The notes below the pieces were generated by a model, which ran no database searches, was not told the DNA's origin, and saw nothing but the letters and a program-made list of their open reading frames with translations. A DNA stretch of 64,000 bases. It comes from Pagrus major. Lineage: Eukaryota; Chordata; Actinopteri; Spariformes; Sparidae. Made by a program: the position numbers and the translations under genes. Within the stretch, counting starts at the first letter, position 1; each line of letters starts with the position of its first letter. This document shows, piece after piece, positions 23,793 through 36,800 of the stretch. The DNA lies in NCBI RefSeq assembly GCF_040436345.1, contig NC_133223.1:5927847-5991846 (forward strand). Direction: 5' to 3'.

Positions 23793-25003
23793 ATGATGGA
23801 AACACTGGAAGAAACTGAACTCTGCTTTCCACAACTCCTCAACACATCCTGTAGGAGGGCAAAGCGCCCACACACTGAGGCTGTGCTGATTTACATTCTG
23901 CTGTCCTTCATCTCTCTGCTGACTGCAACTCTCAACCTGCTGGTCATCATCTCTATCTCCCACTTCAAGTAGCAAATTATTTAATCAATTCATGAAAGTG
24001 ACAGACATATATAAATTAAAGGTTCACAGAAAGAGAATATAAAGTGTCAGATCTGGCTATGTGTTGATTCATGATTATAAACTCTGCTTTTACATTTTAC
24101 TCATGGATTATGTCTGATAATATTATAATGGAATAAAAATTGATACTACAAAAAATAATACATATGATTCCCCTCTTTCAATACAGGCAGCTCCACACCC
24201 CAACCAACCTCCTCCTCCTCTCTCTGGCTGTCGCAGATTGCTCAATGGGTCTCCTCATGTCTTTCCAGATCCTTCTCACAGACGGCTGCTGGTTTCTTGG
24301 TGACCTCATGTGTGCTTTGTTCGGTGTTTTAGACTTCATTATTACCTCTGCTTCAGTAGGAACCATGGTGCTCATATCAGCTGACCGCTATGTGGCTATT
24401 TGTGACCCTCTGCATTACTCCACTAAAATCCCTGTGAGAGTAGTGACACTCTGTACTTGCCTTTGTTGGGTCTGCTCTGTTCTATACAACAGCCTAATAA
24501 TGATGGATAACTTAAAAAAACAAGGCAGGTATAATTCCTGTGCTGGAGAGTGTGTGATTGTCATTCACTACATTGCAGGAGTTGTTGACCTTATTTTGAC
24601 CTTTATTGGTCCTGTCACTGTCATTGTAGTTCTGTATATGAGAGTTTTTGTGGTGGCTGTGTCTCAGGCTCGTGCCATGCGGTCCTACATTACAGCTGTC
24701 ACACTTCAGAGCTCAGAGACTGTTTCTGCCAAGAAATCAGAGTTGAAAGCAGCCAGGACTCTTGGTGTTGTTGTAGTTGTGTTTCTGTCATGCCATTGTC
24801 CATATTACTGTTCCTCTCTCGTAGGTCAGAACACCTTGTTTAGTGTTACATCTGTGCCCTTAGAGACGTGGCTCTTCTATTTCAACTCTTGCCTAAACCC
24901 GGTGATCTATGCTTTTTGCTATCCGTGGTTTCGAAAATCCATTAAGCTTATTGTAACATTAAAGATACTTCAGCCTGACTCCTGTGAAGCCAACTTACTG
25001 TAG
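23793..25003 (+). CDS. Trace-amine-associated receptor B (two exons)
   Basis: This is an amine-sensing olfactory GPCR. Exon 1 is 23793-23968, exon 2 24187-25003. The 218-bp GT-AG intron is phase 2 at the same point as in TAAR-A and -C. The product is 330 residues. Start: two adjacent ATGs; the second (23796) would match the length of the others. Visible: N-glycosylation site in LLNTSC, Cys3.25 in DLMC, Asp108 (3.32) in GVLDFIITSAS, DRY, Asp193 (5.42) in GVVDLILTFIGP, Tyr7.43 and NSCLNPVIYAFCYPWF. Position 6.48 is His (SCHCPYYC) instead of Trp. Both amine-contacting aspartates are kept, so a diamine-like ligand is plausible. It is the most divergent of the three copies in the second and third loops. 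All frames are intact. Confidence 0.95.
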
Positions 25004-26777
25004 AGACTGTGTAAGCAGTGAGATGTATAAATGTCTACCACTTCTATTGTATGTATATGTATTTAATGAAGAACATGTCACATAAATCTACTGAAAGTGT
25101 GATTATGTCATCTTATTTCTCTTAATTTGTTTTTATATACAGTAACCTCAATATCATGTACTACCTTTGACTGGTCCCCGTGTTAATGGAGCCTGTGTAA
25201 TATGCAAAAATACAGTTTATTGTTGGAGAGTCAGAGTGTTCAGTTTTAACTGAAGAAAAAGCCTTCACATTTACACTGAAGAAAGGATAATTGCAACAAT
25301 TATTGTGCTCAATGTGACTCTCTCTCAATGTGAGTCATGTGACTCTGATGGAGACACATCACATTGAATCACACTGAATAAACCTATATTTTCTTAATCC
25401 ATGTGCTCCAGTATACTTTGGACTCGTTCCTGCCCTCTTACATTCCAGACTATATATCTATTGATTTATACTTTGCTGATGTTTTTCCTGATTTGAATAC
25501 CCTTCTCTGAGAGTACCAGACACGCATTCAGCTTCATGTGCAGTGGCTGGAGTGCATTTTTAAAAAAATAGTTTGTGAATATATATAGTTTTGAATTGAT
25601 CAGCATTTGTTCAAAACACATTATTTACAATGTCCTAGCCATTCTTCTTAGGTACAACCAAACAACAAACAATGATTAGGATTCTATGTACTGGGTAGGA
25701 GGAGCTTGGGTGGGAGAAATACTTTCTCCAATGTTTTTTCCCACATTGAATTTTAAAATCATAGTTGCTGATATAATCAAAAATGTCTATATAAAGTTGA
25801 CTCTAACTATCTAGTTCAACCAAAGATAGTCTGGCTAAAAGAGCCAATGGAATCTGAAGCTGTATGGTTGGCTCTTTTATGGTGCAATACAGAGCTGAAG
25901 CCTTCCAGTTTCCCTCATCGGACCATATTTCATAAAAAAATATTTATGGTGGTGAATGGAGTCAGACAAATAATTGTATAATCCCGCCTGAATTGTGCCA
26001 TGAATTACACGTATGATATTTGTCAACTTAAAAGATATTTTTTTCAACTTGAGGAAGTGTATCAAAAAGTCATAAAACTAATGAAATTTAAGAATGTGAA
26101 AATACATAAATTTAAAGACTTCATATCCAACAATCATGTTAGTCACATTGTCTTGTTTAAAGGTCACATTGATAACGTTTTTGTGTAGACGAATAATTTT
26201 TTCATAATAACACATCTACAGAGATTGTGGAAAGGTGCAGAATAGAAGTATCCCTTTCCTTAAAAACATTATTATGACTGTGAATTAATAATTTTGTGTT
26301 GTTGGGTCCAAAATGATTGTTTTGTCTATCTCTGTGTAAGAATTCTGACAGTTGGTTCAACCCTCTAACAAGGTTTATCAGCAAATAGTATAATGCCGTT
26401 GGAATCACATGGTATCTGTGTTTTATCAGTTTGTGGAGGAAAACAAGTTAAAAATGGCTGATTTCTACAAGATGCACTCAGCATACTTTACTTCCACGTT
26501 AGCTAGCTAGCGTTAGCGACATTAACGTTTGATAGGGTTAACGTGCACGATGTAAGTGTTTGCAACCAGTGACGTCAGCTAGCTAGCATTAGCAATTTTA
26601 GCTACAACAAACTGGCAACTACTTAAGGGGGCAGATGAGTCGAACAATAGCGGTGTTGTGACATGAATGGAAGTGTCTTTTTGCTGTCTGTCTGTGGTCA
26701 GCGTGATGCTGTCACAACTGTGCAAGATGCAATCAGGAAACTTTACAGTTGTGTATTTGACATAAAAATGAAGGCTG
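25004..26777. other. Intergenic, no gene seen
   Basis: This is AT-rich non-coding sequence 3' of TAAR-B. There is an AGCTAGCTAGC repeat patch at about 26500-26590. Nothing else is recognisable. Confidence 0.45.
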
Positions 26778-27498
26778 GGTAACACTTTACAATAAGGTAC
26801 AAAAAATGTGAGTAGTTGGGAATGACCTGAGTTAATGAACCATTAATGAGTAATTCTGAAATAACTGCGATTTCAGGAGTATATAGCAGATAATGATGAG
26901 TTACTGGAGCACAGACTGGGAGATAATACATTAATGAATCATTAGGTAATGATTAGTTCATAAATATCTGTAACTCTTGATTCACTTTCAACCAGCCACT
27001 GAGTGAAATGAACTAGTGACGACTCATCATTCCTAATTACTGAATCATGACTTACTCTTTTTGTGTACCCTAAAGTAAAGTAAACCATCATACTGAGTTA
27101 TAAACCAATAAAGACTCATTAGTTATTAATTACTTAATTCATATATGCCTTTACCCACTTAGTCATTATAATTATATTTTTTAAATCCTACTGTCTCTGG
27201 TCTGTTATTAAAGAACTAAATGAGAACTCCCAGGAAATACTCAGTACCTAATCATTAAGTAATGAGAGACAAGTCAGTAACTTCTCGGTATTACTCATCA
27301 TTTTAAATGAAGGTACACAAAAAGAAAAGAAACGTGATGATATGTGATCAGGAATTAGTAAGTAACTCAGCCATTAACTCATCATTATCTACTTTATAGT
27401 CCTGAAATAACAGTTATTGAGGAATTACTCATTAACTATCAAGTCATTCCTGATTCATTCTTTACTCGCTCCACTGTAACTTACTGTAAAGTGTTACC
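26778..27498. mobile_element. MITE with GGTAACACTTTAC ends
   Basis: The left end GGTAACACTTTACAATAAGG and the right end ACTGTAAAGTGTTACC are inverted repeats of 13 exact bases plus partial extension. The 721-bp interior is full of short related motifs (TAATGAGTAA, TCATTAACTCA and similar) in both orientations and has no coding capacity. This is typical of a non-autonomous DNA transposon. The target duplication is not clear, so I do not assign a superfamily. Confidence 0.8.
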
Positions 27499-29000
27499 GA
27501 GTGTAAACATGTTGACAGCCTACTGGTGTGATTGCATTATGGTCTCTGGTTTAAGATATCATCATTTTAAAACTTATTAAAGTAATTATATTAGTAGTCA
27601 ACATTACTGGTCCTCGTTTTTTTCCCCCACATGCTGTCCCATGTCAACATGTGTTTTCATGTCTGGCAAGAGTTAGCTGGCTCAATGACTGCTGGTAGAT
27701 TTCAGCAGGGACTTTCCCAACGACCTGACTGTACAATAAGTATCACGATGTCTCCTTGGTTCGCTTGGCTAGCAAAACCATAAAAGGCACACCAGAGATC
27801 ACAACTGTCCTGCTATTTATAGTACATGTTGAAAAGAACCCTTCCCAGTACCTGCAGGCCATTATAGAGATAACTCCAAAAACAGCCCAAACTCATTTGG
27901 GGCATGCAGAGTCCCCTTACACCATGATGCCCTCAATACCAACCCAAAACAACAAGTATCCCAATCTTAACTCAATCTACTGTCAAAGTTTGGGTCAAAT
28001 GTTTTTCTTCCTGCACTCTGAAACATTAAAAATCCAGGCACTGACCAGTCCTTCCTGACACATGTGTGAAGCTCAATTACAAAGGATTGTGGAAAACAAG
28101 GACTGTTCATCCTACTGAGTAAAAATTAGCTTAAAGCACCCATGAAAATAGTGTGTCTTTTCTGAATCTGACTGGAATTCGGACTTCATGTGTATTTGCA
28201 TGTGCTGCAAGGGAGCTTGTGCGTGACACGATGTGATGTAACTCTCTAAAGCTCTTTTTTTGTGCTTAGTTTGTGACTGGTTTGCCACACCTGGGCTTTT
28301 CATGTGTCAGAGATCTTCCCTGGAGGTAAAAGTCATCAGTGACACTTTGAATAGAACTGTCAAACTCTTTCCAGCCCTCCTACATTCCAGACGACGTCTC
28401 TTGATTTGAAGTAAACATTTGAGGTTAAAGATTTTTTCTTTTGTGTTGTGCAATTTGATTGACACACCACATGTCCAACCAGTTATCAAACACTCACACG
28501 AAATGTGTTTTTAAAAAGTAAATATAGACACAACACAGACTCTCTATTCAGAACCAAACAAATGATGACTCATTTGACCTTAAACCCAAACAGTATCTAT
28601 AAATACTAATTTATTTGTTGGCAGATCTTTACAATGATGCCATGCCAGCACTGTATTATCTATGCTGTATTATACATTATATGTTTTAAGACTTACATTA
28701 AATATTAGGCACTTTAAGCTCAATTTCTTCATGACGAGTTACATAAACAAGTTTAGTTTAGATTCTCACACATGCTAAATAAATAAGCTTAATAAGTTTT
28801 GCTCTTTCGAAATGTATTGTATCTCATAATGGCAGTAATTAGGCACCTGACATTGTCAAGTTGTACTCACATCCTGCACCGCCATCTGTCACTTAATTAC
28901 AGAGTATTTGTTAACTGGAATGTCCCCTGACAGAAGCTACTTTGGGATGACAAAAGGCCAAAAGAATCCGTGAGAATTTCTTCGTTCTGCTGGGGAGTAA
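27499..29000. other. Intergenic, no gene seen
   Basis: This is non-coding sequence between the MITE and the tectorin-like promoter. No repeat structure or open frame of note. Confidence 0.45.
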
Positions 29001-29017
29001 ACAAGATTGAGGACATG

Positions 29018-29155
29018 TATAAAGAGAGAGTCGTGGGACAAGGACACAGAGAGACTAGGTGGACAAATCAGTGATAGTGCAGACGCATCCAGTGAAACTT
29101 CTCCTCAAACACAGAGCTGCTTGGCATCCCTGGTCTCCAACAGTTCTTCTAGAGG
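29018..29155 (+). promoter_or_regulatory. TATA box and non-coding first exon of the tectorin-like gene
   Basis: TATAAAG at 29018-29024 is followed about 30 bases on by a likely start region (near 29048). An untranslated exon then ends at a good donor, AGAGG|GTAAGA (29155/29156). The next exon would start at 30783 after TGTGTTTCAG and carries the ATG 23 bases in. The intron would be 1.6 kb. This is inference from signals. RNA would be needed to confirm it. Confidence 0.5.
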
Positions 29156-29764
29156 GTAAGAAAAACTGGAAATTTTCGGCTCACCTTTTGTCTCTACATT
29201 TTTAATTTATTCACAGTAAATTCTGAAAAAAAAAAACTGAATGATAAAAATAAGTAAACAAAAAAAACAAAAGCAAATACAGATACTGGAAAATATAACT
29301 GCGTGTTTGTTTTGTTTTTTTGCAACACTGCCGGTAAAATTTGCAGAATGCAATTCCTTGAGAAAAAGTGAATATTACATTTGTATACAGATGTGTAGGA
29401 GAGACAGAAATTATTTGTTATAATTCAAATACAAAACAAATTGTGGCATATTGTGCCACATTTTAGTTGAGTGACCTTCATCGAATGACATGACTTTTGA
29501 ATGAATTCACCAGAGTTGAGTGTACATGAGCTGATTTATCATGTTGTGACATATACTGTATTCTGAAATGAACAACGTTTAGGCATCTGAGGGGAACATC
29601 GGCACCTTTGAACTGCTTTCACATTTCTTAAATAATTAATGATGAAGGAAAGGCTCATTAAATGTCAACATATGCTCAGTGTTGGTTTGGAAAATTATAG
29701 GCAACAGCCTGTATATTTCTTCAAAAACCTATAGCTACATCTTTTTTGGATAAAGGAGTGTTGG

Positions 29765-30290
29765 TGATCAATTGGAGAGTCTCACAGCCTGGGGAATGAA
29801 GCTGCTCTGTAGTCTGGTGGTATGACAGCAGAGACTTCTGTATCTTTTTCCAGATGGCAGCAGGGTGAACAGACTGTGGCTGGGGTGGGTGATATCATTG
29901 ATGCTCTGTAGATGGTACTGTTATGTCCGTTTAGGACAAATCAATTTGTGTTCATTTGGTAACGCCTTGCTGCATGTTTAGGATGCAGCTGTTTTTGTCT
30001 GAATTTGTTAGTTTTGTTTTGATCAAAAGTAAAGAGAGTTGCATGCATAAACCTCTCGTCCAGCGTCTTTTTTATACACAACAGGTACCAGTGATGTTCT
30101 GGGTGGTTTTAATCAGCCGCTGTAGAGCCTTCCTGTCCTGGGCTGTGATGAACCATGCCAGTTTGTGATGTTTCCAGTCAGGATGCTTTCTTTTGCTCGT
30201 CTCTAAAAGTTGACCAGAATCTGGTTCGAGCCTTTTTTGTGCTTTTTTAACCAGGGTGGTGATGTGTGATGATCACATGGATGGAGGTAT
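29765..30290 (-). mobile_element. CR1/Rex1-type LINE fragment, split by a small solo LTR
   Basis: On the minus strand the sequence matches the C-terminal part of a non-LTR reverse transcriptase gene, including a segment about GRKALQRLIKTTQNITGT and LLPSGKRYRSL followed by FIPQAV. The same part occurs in the other orientation at 37540-38110. It lies in the presumed first intron of the tectorin-like gene and is interrupted at 29919-30083. Confidence 0.65.
29919..30083. mobile_element. 165-bp solo LTR with 5-bp duplication GGTAC
   Basis: The insert begins TGTTATGTCC and ends ATACACAACA, with TGTT/AACA ends. It is flanked by GGTAC at 29914-29918 and 30084-30088. The related LINE copy at about 37795 has a single uninterrupted GGTACC at the same position, giving an empty-site control. 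The small size, TGTT...AACA ends and 5-bp duplication suit a Ty1/copia-type LTR. The orientation is unknown. Confidence 0.85.
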
Positions 30291-30805
30291 GACACGTAAA
30301 GGGAGAGACAGACAGGAGGAATAACCCAAAACAGGACAGATGTGGACATTGTGACAATTTAGCTTTCACCTACAGTGAAATATTTATCTAAGCATTAAAG
30401 TTGCAGCAGAGTTGAGGCGGGTACATGGGTCATTGATAACCATTAAGCATCTGTGTGACTGCACGTATTTATTCACAATGGAAATCTATACATTTTAATA
30501 TTCAGGTATAAATATTAATTAAATTAATATACATTTTAAACTCTTGTTTTAAAAAATGAATACATTGGCTATGTAACCTTGATGTATCCATCCATTCTTT
30601 CTCTAAACAACTTTCAAAATGCATGTATTTATTATTTTGGGGAGGAAAGGGAAATAAAAGGAAGAAACATTCAAATTCAAATATTGCCATTACATTTTAC
30701 AAGAGAATATTTAAGCAATTCACTGTATTTACAAAGTTAATTTTCAGGTTGGAAAATTGTTACTACTCCAACTGTGTTTCAGGTCCCTGTCAGCGGACTG
30801 CCAAC

Positions 30806-33800
30806 ATGTTCTACTGTGTACTTTACCTGGCTGCACTTATCTTGGTGTCAGGTAAGATGGCCTCACAACTCAAACACAGCCACACTGACTTTATTGACAC
30901 TGCATCAGGTAACCACTATGGGCTCCAGGTAGTCACTGTCCCCTGTCAAGAAATTGTCGGGCAGATATTGGAAAATTCAACGTTTTTTTTTTGTCTTTGG
31001 AGGGAGCCTGGATAGCTGTTTCCCCTGTTTCCAGTCTTTATGTGAAGCTAAATTAAGATAAGCTAAGCAACTGCTGACTCTAGCCATATATTTAGTCTGC
31101 TATATTTTTCCTCATCTAACTCACAATAAAGTGCATTTGCCTATATGTGAAACATTAGACTTTGTCACAATGTAGTGAAGCTACGTTTTTTCAATTAGAG
31201 AATGACTTACCTTGAAGTACCTTTCCTGTTTTCAAATTATAGGGTCTTTAATGCATATAACTAAAAATAAACCTAGACACAATGTTATTGACATAATTGT
31301 TAGTTATTGATTTATTGCTGTTGGACCACAAATGTTACACAGAGCATGTGTCTTCATAACTTTAGGTACTGCTGCAACAAACCAGACGTTTACCAGTTCT
31401 GGGGAGATGAACATCACCTCGTGCCCCATCACCTATTACGGACAGAAGTATGACAAAATTTATGTGAGTAATATAAGCCCTCATGATATAGTCATGTCTT
31501 TCTACCTACTGTCATGATTGTCCTTTGTTTCCACCTTCAGTGAAGACGTTCAGATGTCTGCAGGATAATAAACATCAGGACCAGAAGAAGAAGGACTGAA
31601 TGATATTAAAATATTAATATACACTTTTCAGTAACAATGACTTACATAATAAATACCTTAGACACATTTCAACTGTGTGAAGTTTCAGGCACAGAATGAA
31701 CTTGTGTGGTTCAGGAATGATAAATAAGCAAAGTTCATGTGATTAAAAAAATGAATTGCAACTCAAATTTAAGTAACACCTTTATTAACATGTTCTCAAG
31801 TTAGATTTAAAGTTTAGAGGAAAAAAATTCTCAGATATGTAAGTGTATTTGATCCGTCTACCTATTTTTTTGTTTCACTGAGTCAGGAGTCACAAAATGT
31901 GACCAAGATGTGTCTCTTTGAGTCTGCAGGTAATTTGCACATGCATGGGGTAAAATCAAGCGAGAGCAGGTGACAAATGTCATGACATTGAATGGCAGTG
32001 ATGGAATGTAACTAAGTACAATTACTTAGTACTGTACTTAAGTACAATTTGAGATACTTACTTACTTGAGTATTTCCGTTATTTGCTACTTCTTACTTCC
32101 ATTCCATTTATTTGTTAACTTTAGTCATGAGTTACTTTGTAGATTGTATGCTACACCAAAGTAGTGCAGTTTTAAATTAATTTATTCAGATATTCAGACA
32201 AAAAAAACACAGATCCCGATAATAAGAGAAAGCTAAATATCAAATAATCAGTCAATCTGTAGTATGCAGTGTATACATACATGTAAAATTTACTTTTACT
32301 CATATTTTTGGTAAATTCATTGCCAGAAAATTACTTCTGATACTTAAGTACATTCAATATCAGATATTTATAGACTTTGACTCAAGTACTATTCACTCAT
32401 AACATTTTAACATGATAGCTTTACTTACTTTAAGTATGACTTTTGAGTACTTCTTAAAACACTGCCTAACAACATGCACGTACTCATGCCATAATATAGC
32501 CTCCAAAAAAGACAGTCATGTTACACAATTTAAAATATGATGTAACATACATACAAGTATGTATACAAACTTGTCACATGTGACAAGCAGTGACACAGAA
32601 GTGGTTTAGAAAAGACAAAAAAATGTTTTGAAATGACTATTGAAATTAAAGTAACATTAAAATAATGATTTCAAGTGACAACTTCAGACTGGATGGATTA
32701 ATTAATCAATTCATTATTTAATGTAATAAACCTTTTTAAGTTTAAACTTTTCTGGTTACATTAATATATTTATTGGTTTGTTCTCTCTGTGATATTTGAA
32801 CAGGTGGCCTTCAATGCTAACAGATTTGCAGTTTGCTTCAATGGCTTATACAAACCTGGAATCAAAAATGACTGTATTGTGATGTCTGGTGGAACAGCTG
32901 ACAGAGGCGACCTGGCAGTACTGGCAAGAGAAATACCTACTGGATCTGGAGTTCATAAACTACTGCCAAACCTCAAGAACGCTGGGAAATGTGTCAACAT
33001 AATACCTTTAAAAGACAGTCAACAGTCTGAAGTAAGGGTTTTTTAATTACTGTTTTGTTGGTGTCAGATTTTTGTTTTATTTCTTTAATGAAGTGATTGT
33101 TTAAATAAGAAGGGGTATTTCAAATCATTGCCTTTTCTAAGTTAATCGTTTCTTAGTAGTCTCTGAGTCTCATCTTTTTTTTGTTTCCAGATTGAACAAG
33201 TTGAACTTGGCAATTTTGGGACACAAGCAATTCTGGCAATCAAGACATATTCTTCATATACAAATGTTGATGTTGTAAGTATTGATAACAAAAAAACAAA
33301 ACAAAACATATGATGAGAATAAAGCTGATTTGATATGAACCTTTTTTTTCTGAAAGTGTGATGTGGGTTGGTGGGGAGTGAGGCTGATCAGAAGGACAAA
33401 TCTCATCAACAGTAGTGGTCCGTATTTTCTCACAGGAAAATGGCTTGCATACTGACAAAAGAGTAGAAAAACATCTTCAGATTCAAAATTATTCTTAGAT
33501 TTCATGTACAAAGGTGATATAATGTAAAAAAAAATTAAAAAAAGACATAAGACATAAATACAGTTAGATGACAAACAACAATGGCATCTAAAGAGCCTTC
33601 TGTACTATTTTGTCAGTGTATGGGCATTTTTCTTAGAGATGGGGCTGTTGACTTTGGTTGCATAGACCTGATACAATTTCTTGAAAAGCCTGGATTGAAG
33701 GGCAAGTAATCTTTTTCCATTGTTGGACCAGTATTTATTAGATATTTGCCTTCAGGCAGTCAGTGTAAATATAAATATTTACCAATGATATATAGTTAAA

Positions 33801-36800
33801 ACAAAAGTTTTAGCTTTAGCTCAGTTGAGTCTTGTTATGTTTGTCCTTTTATTGGCCTATGAAATAATTAGTCTTTGTTATGGTCTTTGACACTGACTAT
33901 TTTTGGCACTTTCTAGGTGGCAGATTCACAAGTAAATGGCCTTACAGTGTCTAAACAGAAATTCCAAACGGCTCAAACCAATAAGGGTGTCATCACAGAC
34001 GTGAGTGGATGCAGACTCTCAGGTGAGTAAATCTAGTGTTTTCTAGAAGCTAACTTTAAACCTCAAAAGCTGATATTTAATTGGCTTACTATATGAACTA
34101 CCTACATAAACTTTTCCAACCTCATAGGTGTTGTTTATAAGACAAATACGACAGTAAGGGACCCAAAAATCTGCTCTACTGTTACCTGCGATGTGAGCGG
34201 AGTGGCTACTGCTGTCAGCGATTGTGGTCCCATGGAGCACTGCCAGGGGAATGGGAGGTAAATATTTGAAATACTAATCCAAAGGAAACATGACCAAATA
34301 AATACAATTTTCAGCTAAATTATAGTACTTTTAACAACTATGATGGTGGGTGGCACAGTTATTTTTTTGTTTTAAAGTGAAACCCAATAAGTTTAACACC
34401 TCACTAATTCCTACATATGAATCTTTTGAGTCTTTGATATACACTGATGGTGTTATTTCCTGTTTGTGTCTGTCTCTCCCCGCCTCCTTCAGTTGCATAT
34501 TGAACACCATGTGCACCGTGACAGGGTCCACTGTAATTGACTTCATTGGCAGAGTCCACTCTGTCCCAGACAGGTGCGGGTACACTCTGATGAGGCCCTT
34601 GTCAATTCCAGGCTTCCAAGTGCTGGGGGTTTTCCAGGAAAGACGCCGTAAAGATGTTAGCTTTTTGGACCGCTTGATACTGCAGCTGGACAGTGCAGGT
34701 GTTCAGATTTCTCTGGAACAAGGCGGCAGAGTTCAGGTATGTTACCTACTGCCACAATAGCTCTTGTAATGTGTTGGTGGGTCATGTAATTCCCACGTGT
34801 TTTCTATCTCATCATGGTTGCATTGCCAGTATAAATCTCGGTAATGTACGTTTCTGCAAACCACCATGTTCAAACATTACATTTCTTTATGTTGCAACTT
34901 CACATTTATTAGGTTAAAATTTTAATTTTATGTTGTGACAATGCAGTGCTTATGGTCTTGGTTAGGATTAGGAAAAAGATCATGTTTTGGCTTAAAATAC
35001 CTAGTTTTCTTACTATAGCACAACTGGAGCTCCAGTGGTTTCACACTTATCAATGGTGAAATGCAGTCTCAAACAGCAGTCACTGGCTTGGCAGGCTTCT
35101 AGCCTGTAAGCTCAGATACTGTACATAGAAGGTGAACTTATATGACAAATTTAGTAAAAATGTCAATATGGTACATAAGGCATCTTACAAACCTGCGTAT
35201 CCATGGTTTGCAAAACGTTAACTGCCAACATTTTATTATGCCAATTGGGCTTGCCTCTAGGCTACACTTGTTGTGGTCCTGCCTACCATTACATATTACC
35301 AAAAACAGAGGGGGTAATTCAGAGACATGTTTGAGGTAATAGCCTGGTTAAAATTTGACACAGCACACATATGTGTGGAGCGTGTACAGAAATAAACATA
35401 GAACTGCATGAACACACAACCACACTATAGTAATGGCCTGTAATGCAGGCTGTATACAGCAATCCCTTACTTTCAGCAATACAACATAATACAGGCTCAG
35501 ACCCACAGTACATATTCAAATACTACTGGGTGCAGTTACTAAATGTAAAATTTGTTTTGGCTGGACACACTGGATGCCTGTGTACTGTGTGGCGGCTGCG
35601 TTACTGAGCTGCTGCTGCTGCTCACTTGCGTGTTTGTGTTCACATAGGCAGCTGCTGCTGCAGCTCCTGCCTGCCCTATCTGTTTACATGGAGTTTGTCT
35701 TTGATAATTATCAACAAATATGATGACATGATTTTCTTCTACCCCGCTGAAAGAGTGAGAAAGCCGGAGGGGGAACAAGAGGGAGCGAGGGAGAGGAAGT
35801 GAAAGTGAAAGAAAGAGTACACAGGAAAGAAACTGCCCCTCACATGTTGTGTGTTTTGTCTTCATGTCTGTGACATATTCTTTATATACAGACTTTAAAA
35901 CTGTATAGATCAAGCCTCTTAAAACTTCCCGTTCCTCCGTGACGCGGCCCTAATCAGCCCGTGATGGGTCCGTGCTCGGACCTGGAAGAGTCCGTGACTG
36001 GAATGAGATTTCCCATGATGACGTAGTGAACACAGGGCCAAATAGTAATGCCCCTAAGCACCATGTGTGGAAACCAGTTGCTATGGTTTATCTATCCACC
36101 AGGAGGAGCAGTGATGATGGAAGCTAAAGCATTACTATTACTACTACTACAATATTATTGGGAAATATGAGAGCAAACATTTTTTTTGCCAGAGTGAAAA
36201 TGTTATTTTTGAAAGATTAAACGCAAACAAGCTGAATATTTCATTAGGTAAAAACATGTTGTGGATTTGAAAAATATTACATGGATCTTTTTCCATATAT
36301 TTTGTCTTTTCAAGTGCTCTGAAATTACTCTAACTGTTCGGAATACACAAGTCAGGAGCAATCCTATGCAAAACAAAACAAAGACAAAAACATTTGCTCA
36401 TTTTTTCCATATTTCTGTAAATGTGCAGCTCAGCAAGACAGCTGCTATGCGGTACACAGGCATCCAGTGTGTCCAGCCTGTAAGCTAGAGTTTAAGAATT
36501 AAGTCAGTACCTAGAACTGTCTAATATGTGACTACTTTTTTAGAGAGAAAAGACAAATCATGCTATGGCAAGAAACAAAAGACACTACAAATGCACATGA
36601 ACTGTGCACATTTATTTCCAACAATTCATTTCCAAATGTCTCCCACACCCTATGACATTATCTAGTAGTTATAAAATCTGTATGGTACCACATAAGGACT
36701 TACAAACATAAAAAGTAAAGTAGTGTATTTCTTATGTTCAACCACTCTGACATGCATTTGTTGATATTTGCCTCCACTTAGAACAGTGTCATTGTGTATT

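Noticed and set aside
24140-24186. TAAR-B starting within the intron at 24140
   Set aside because: That start lies in the intron. Splicing from 23968 to 24187 restores TM1 and the same boundary as in the other two receptors.
30623-30782. Tectorin-like frame starting at 30623
   Set aside because: A good splice acceptor at 30781-30782 and the signal-peptide ATG at 30806 make the upstream codons intronic.
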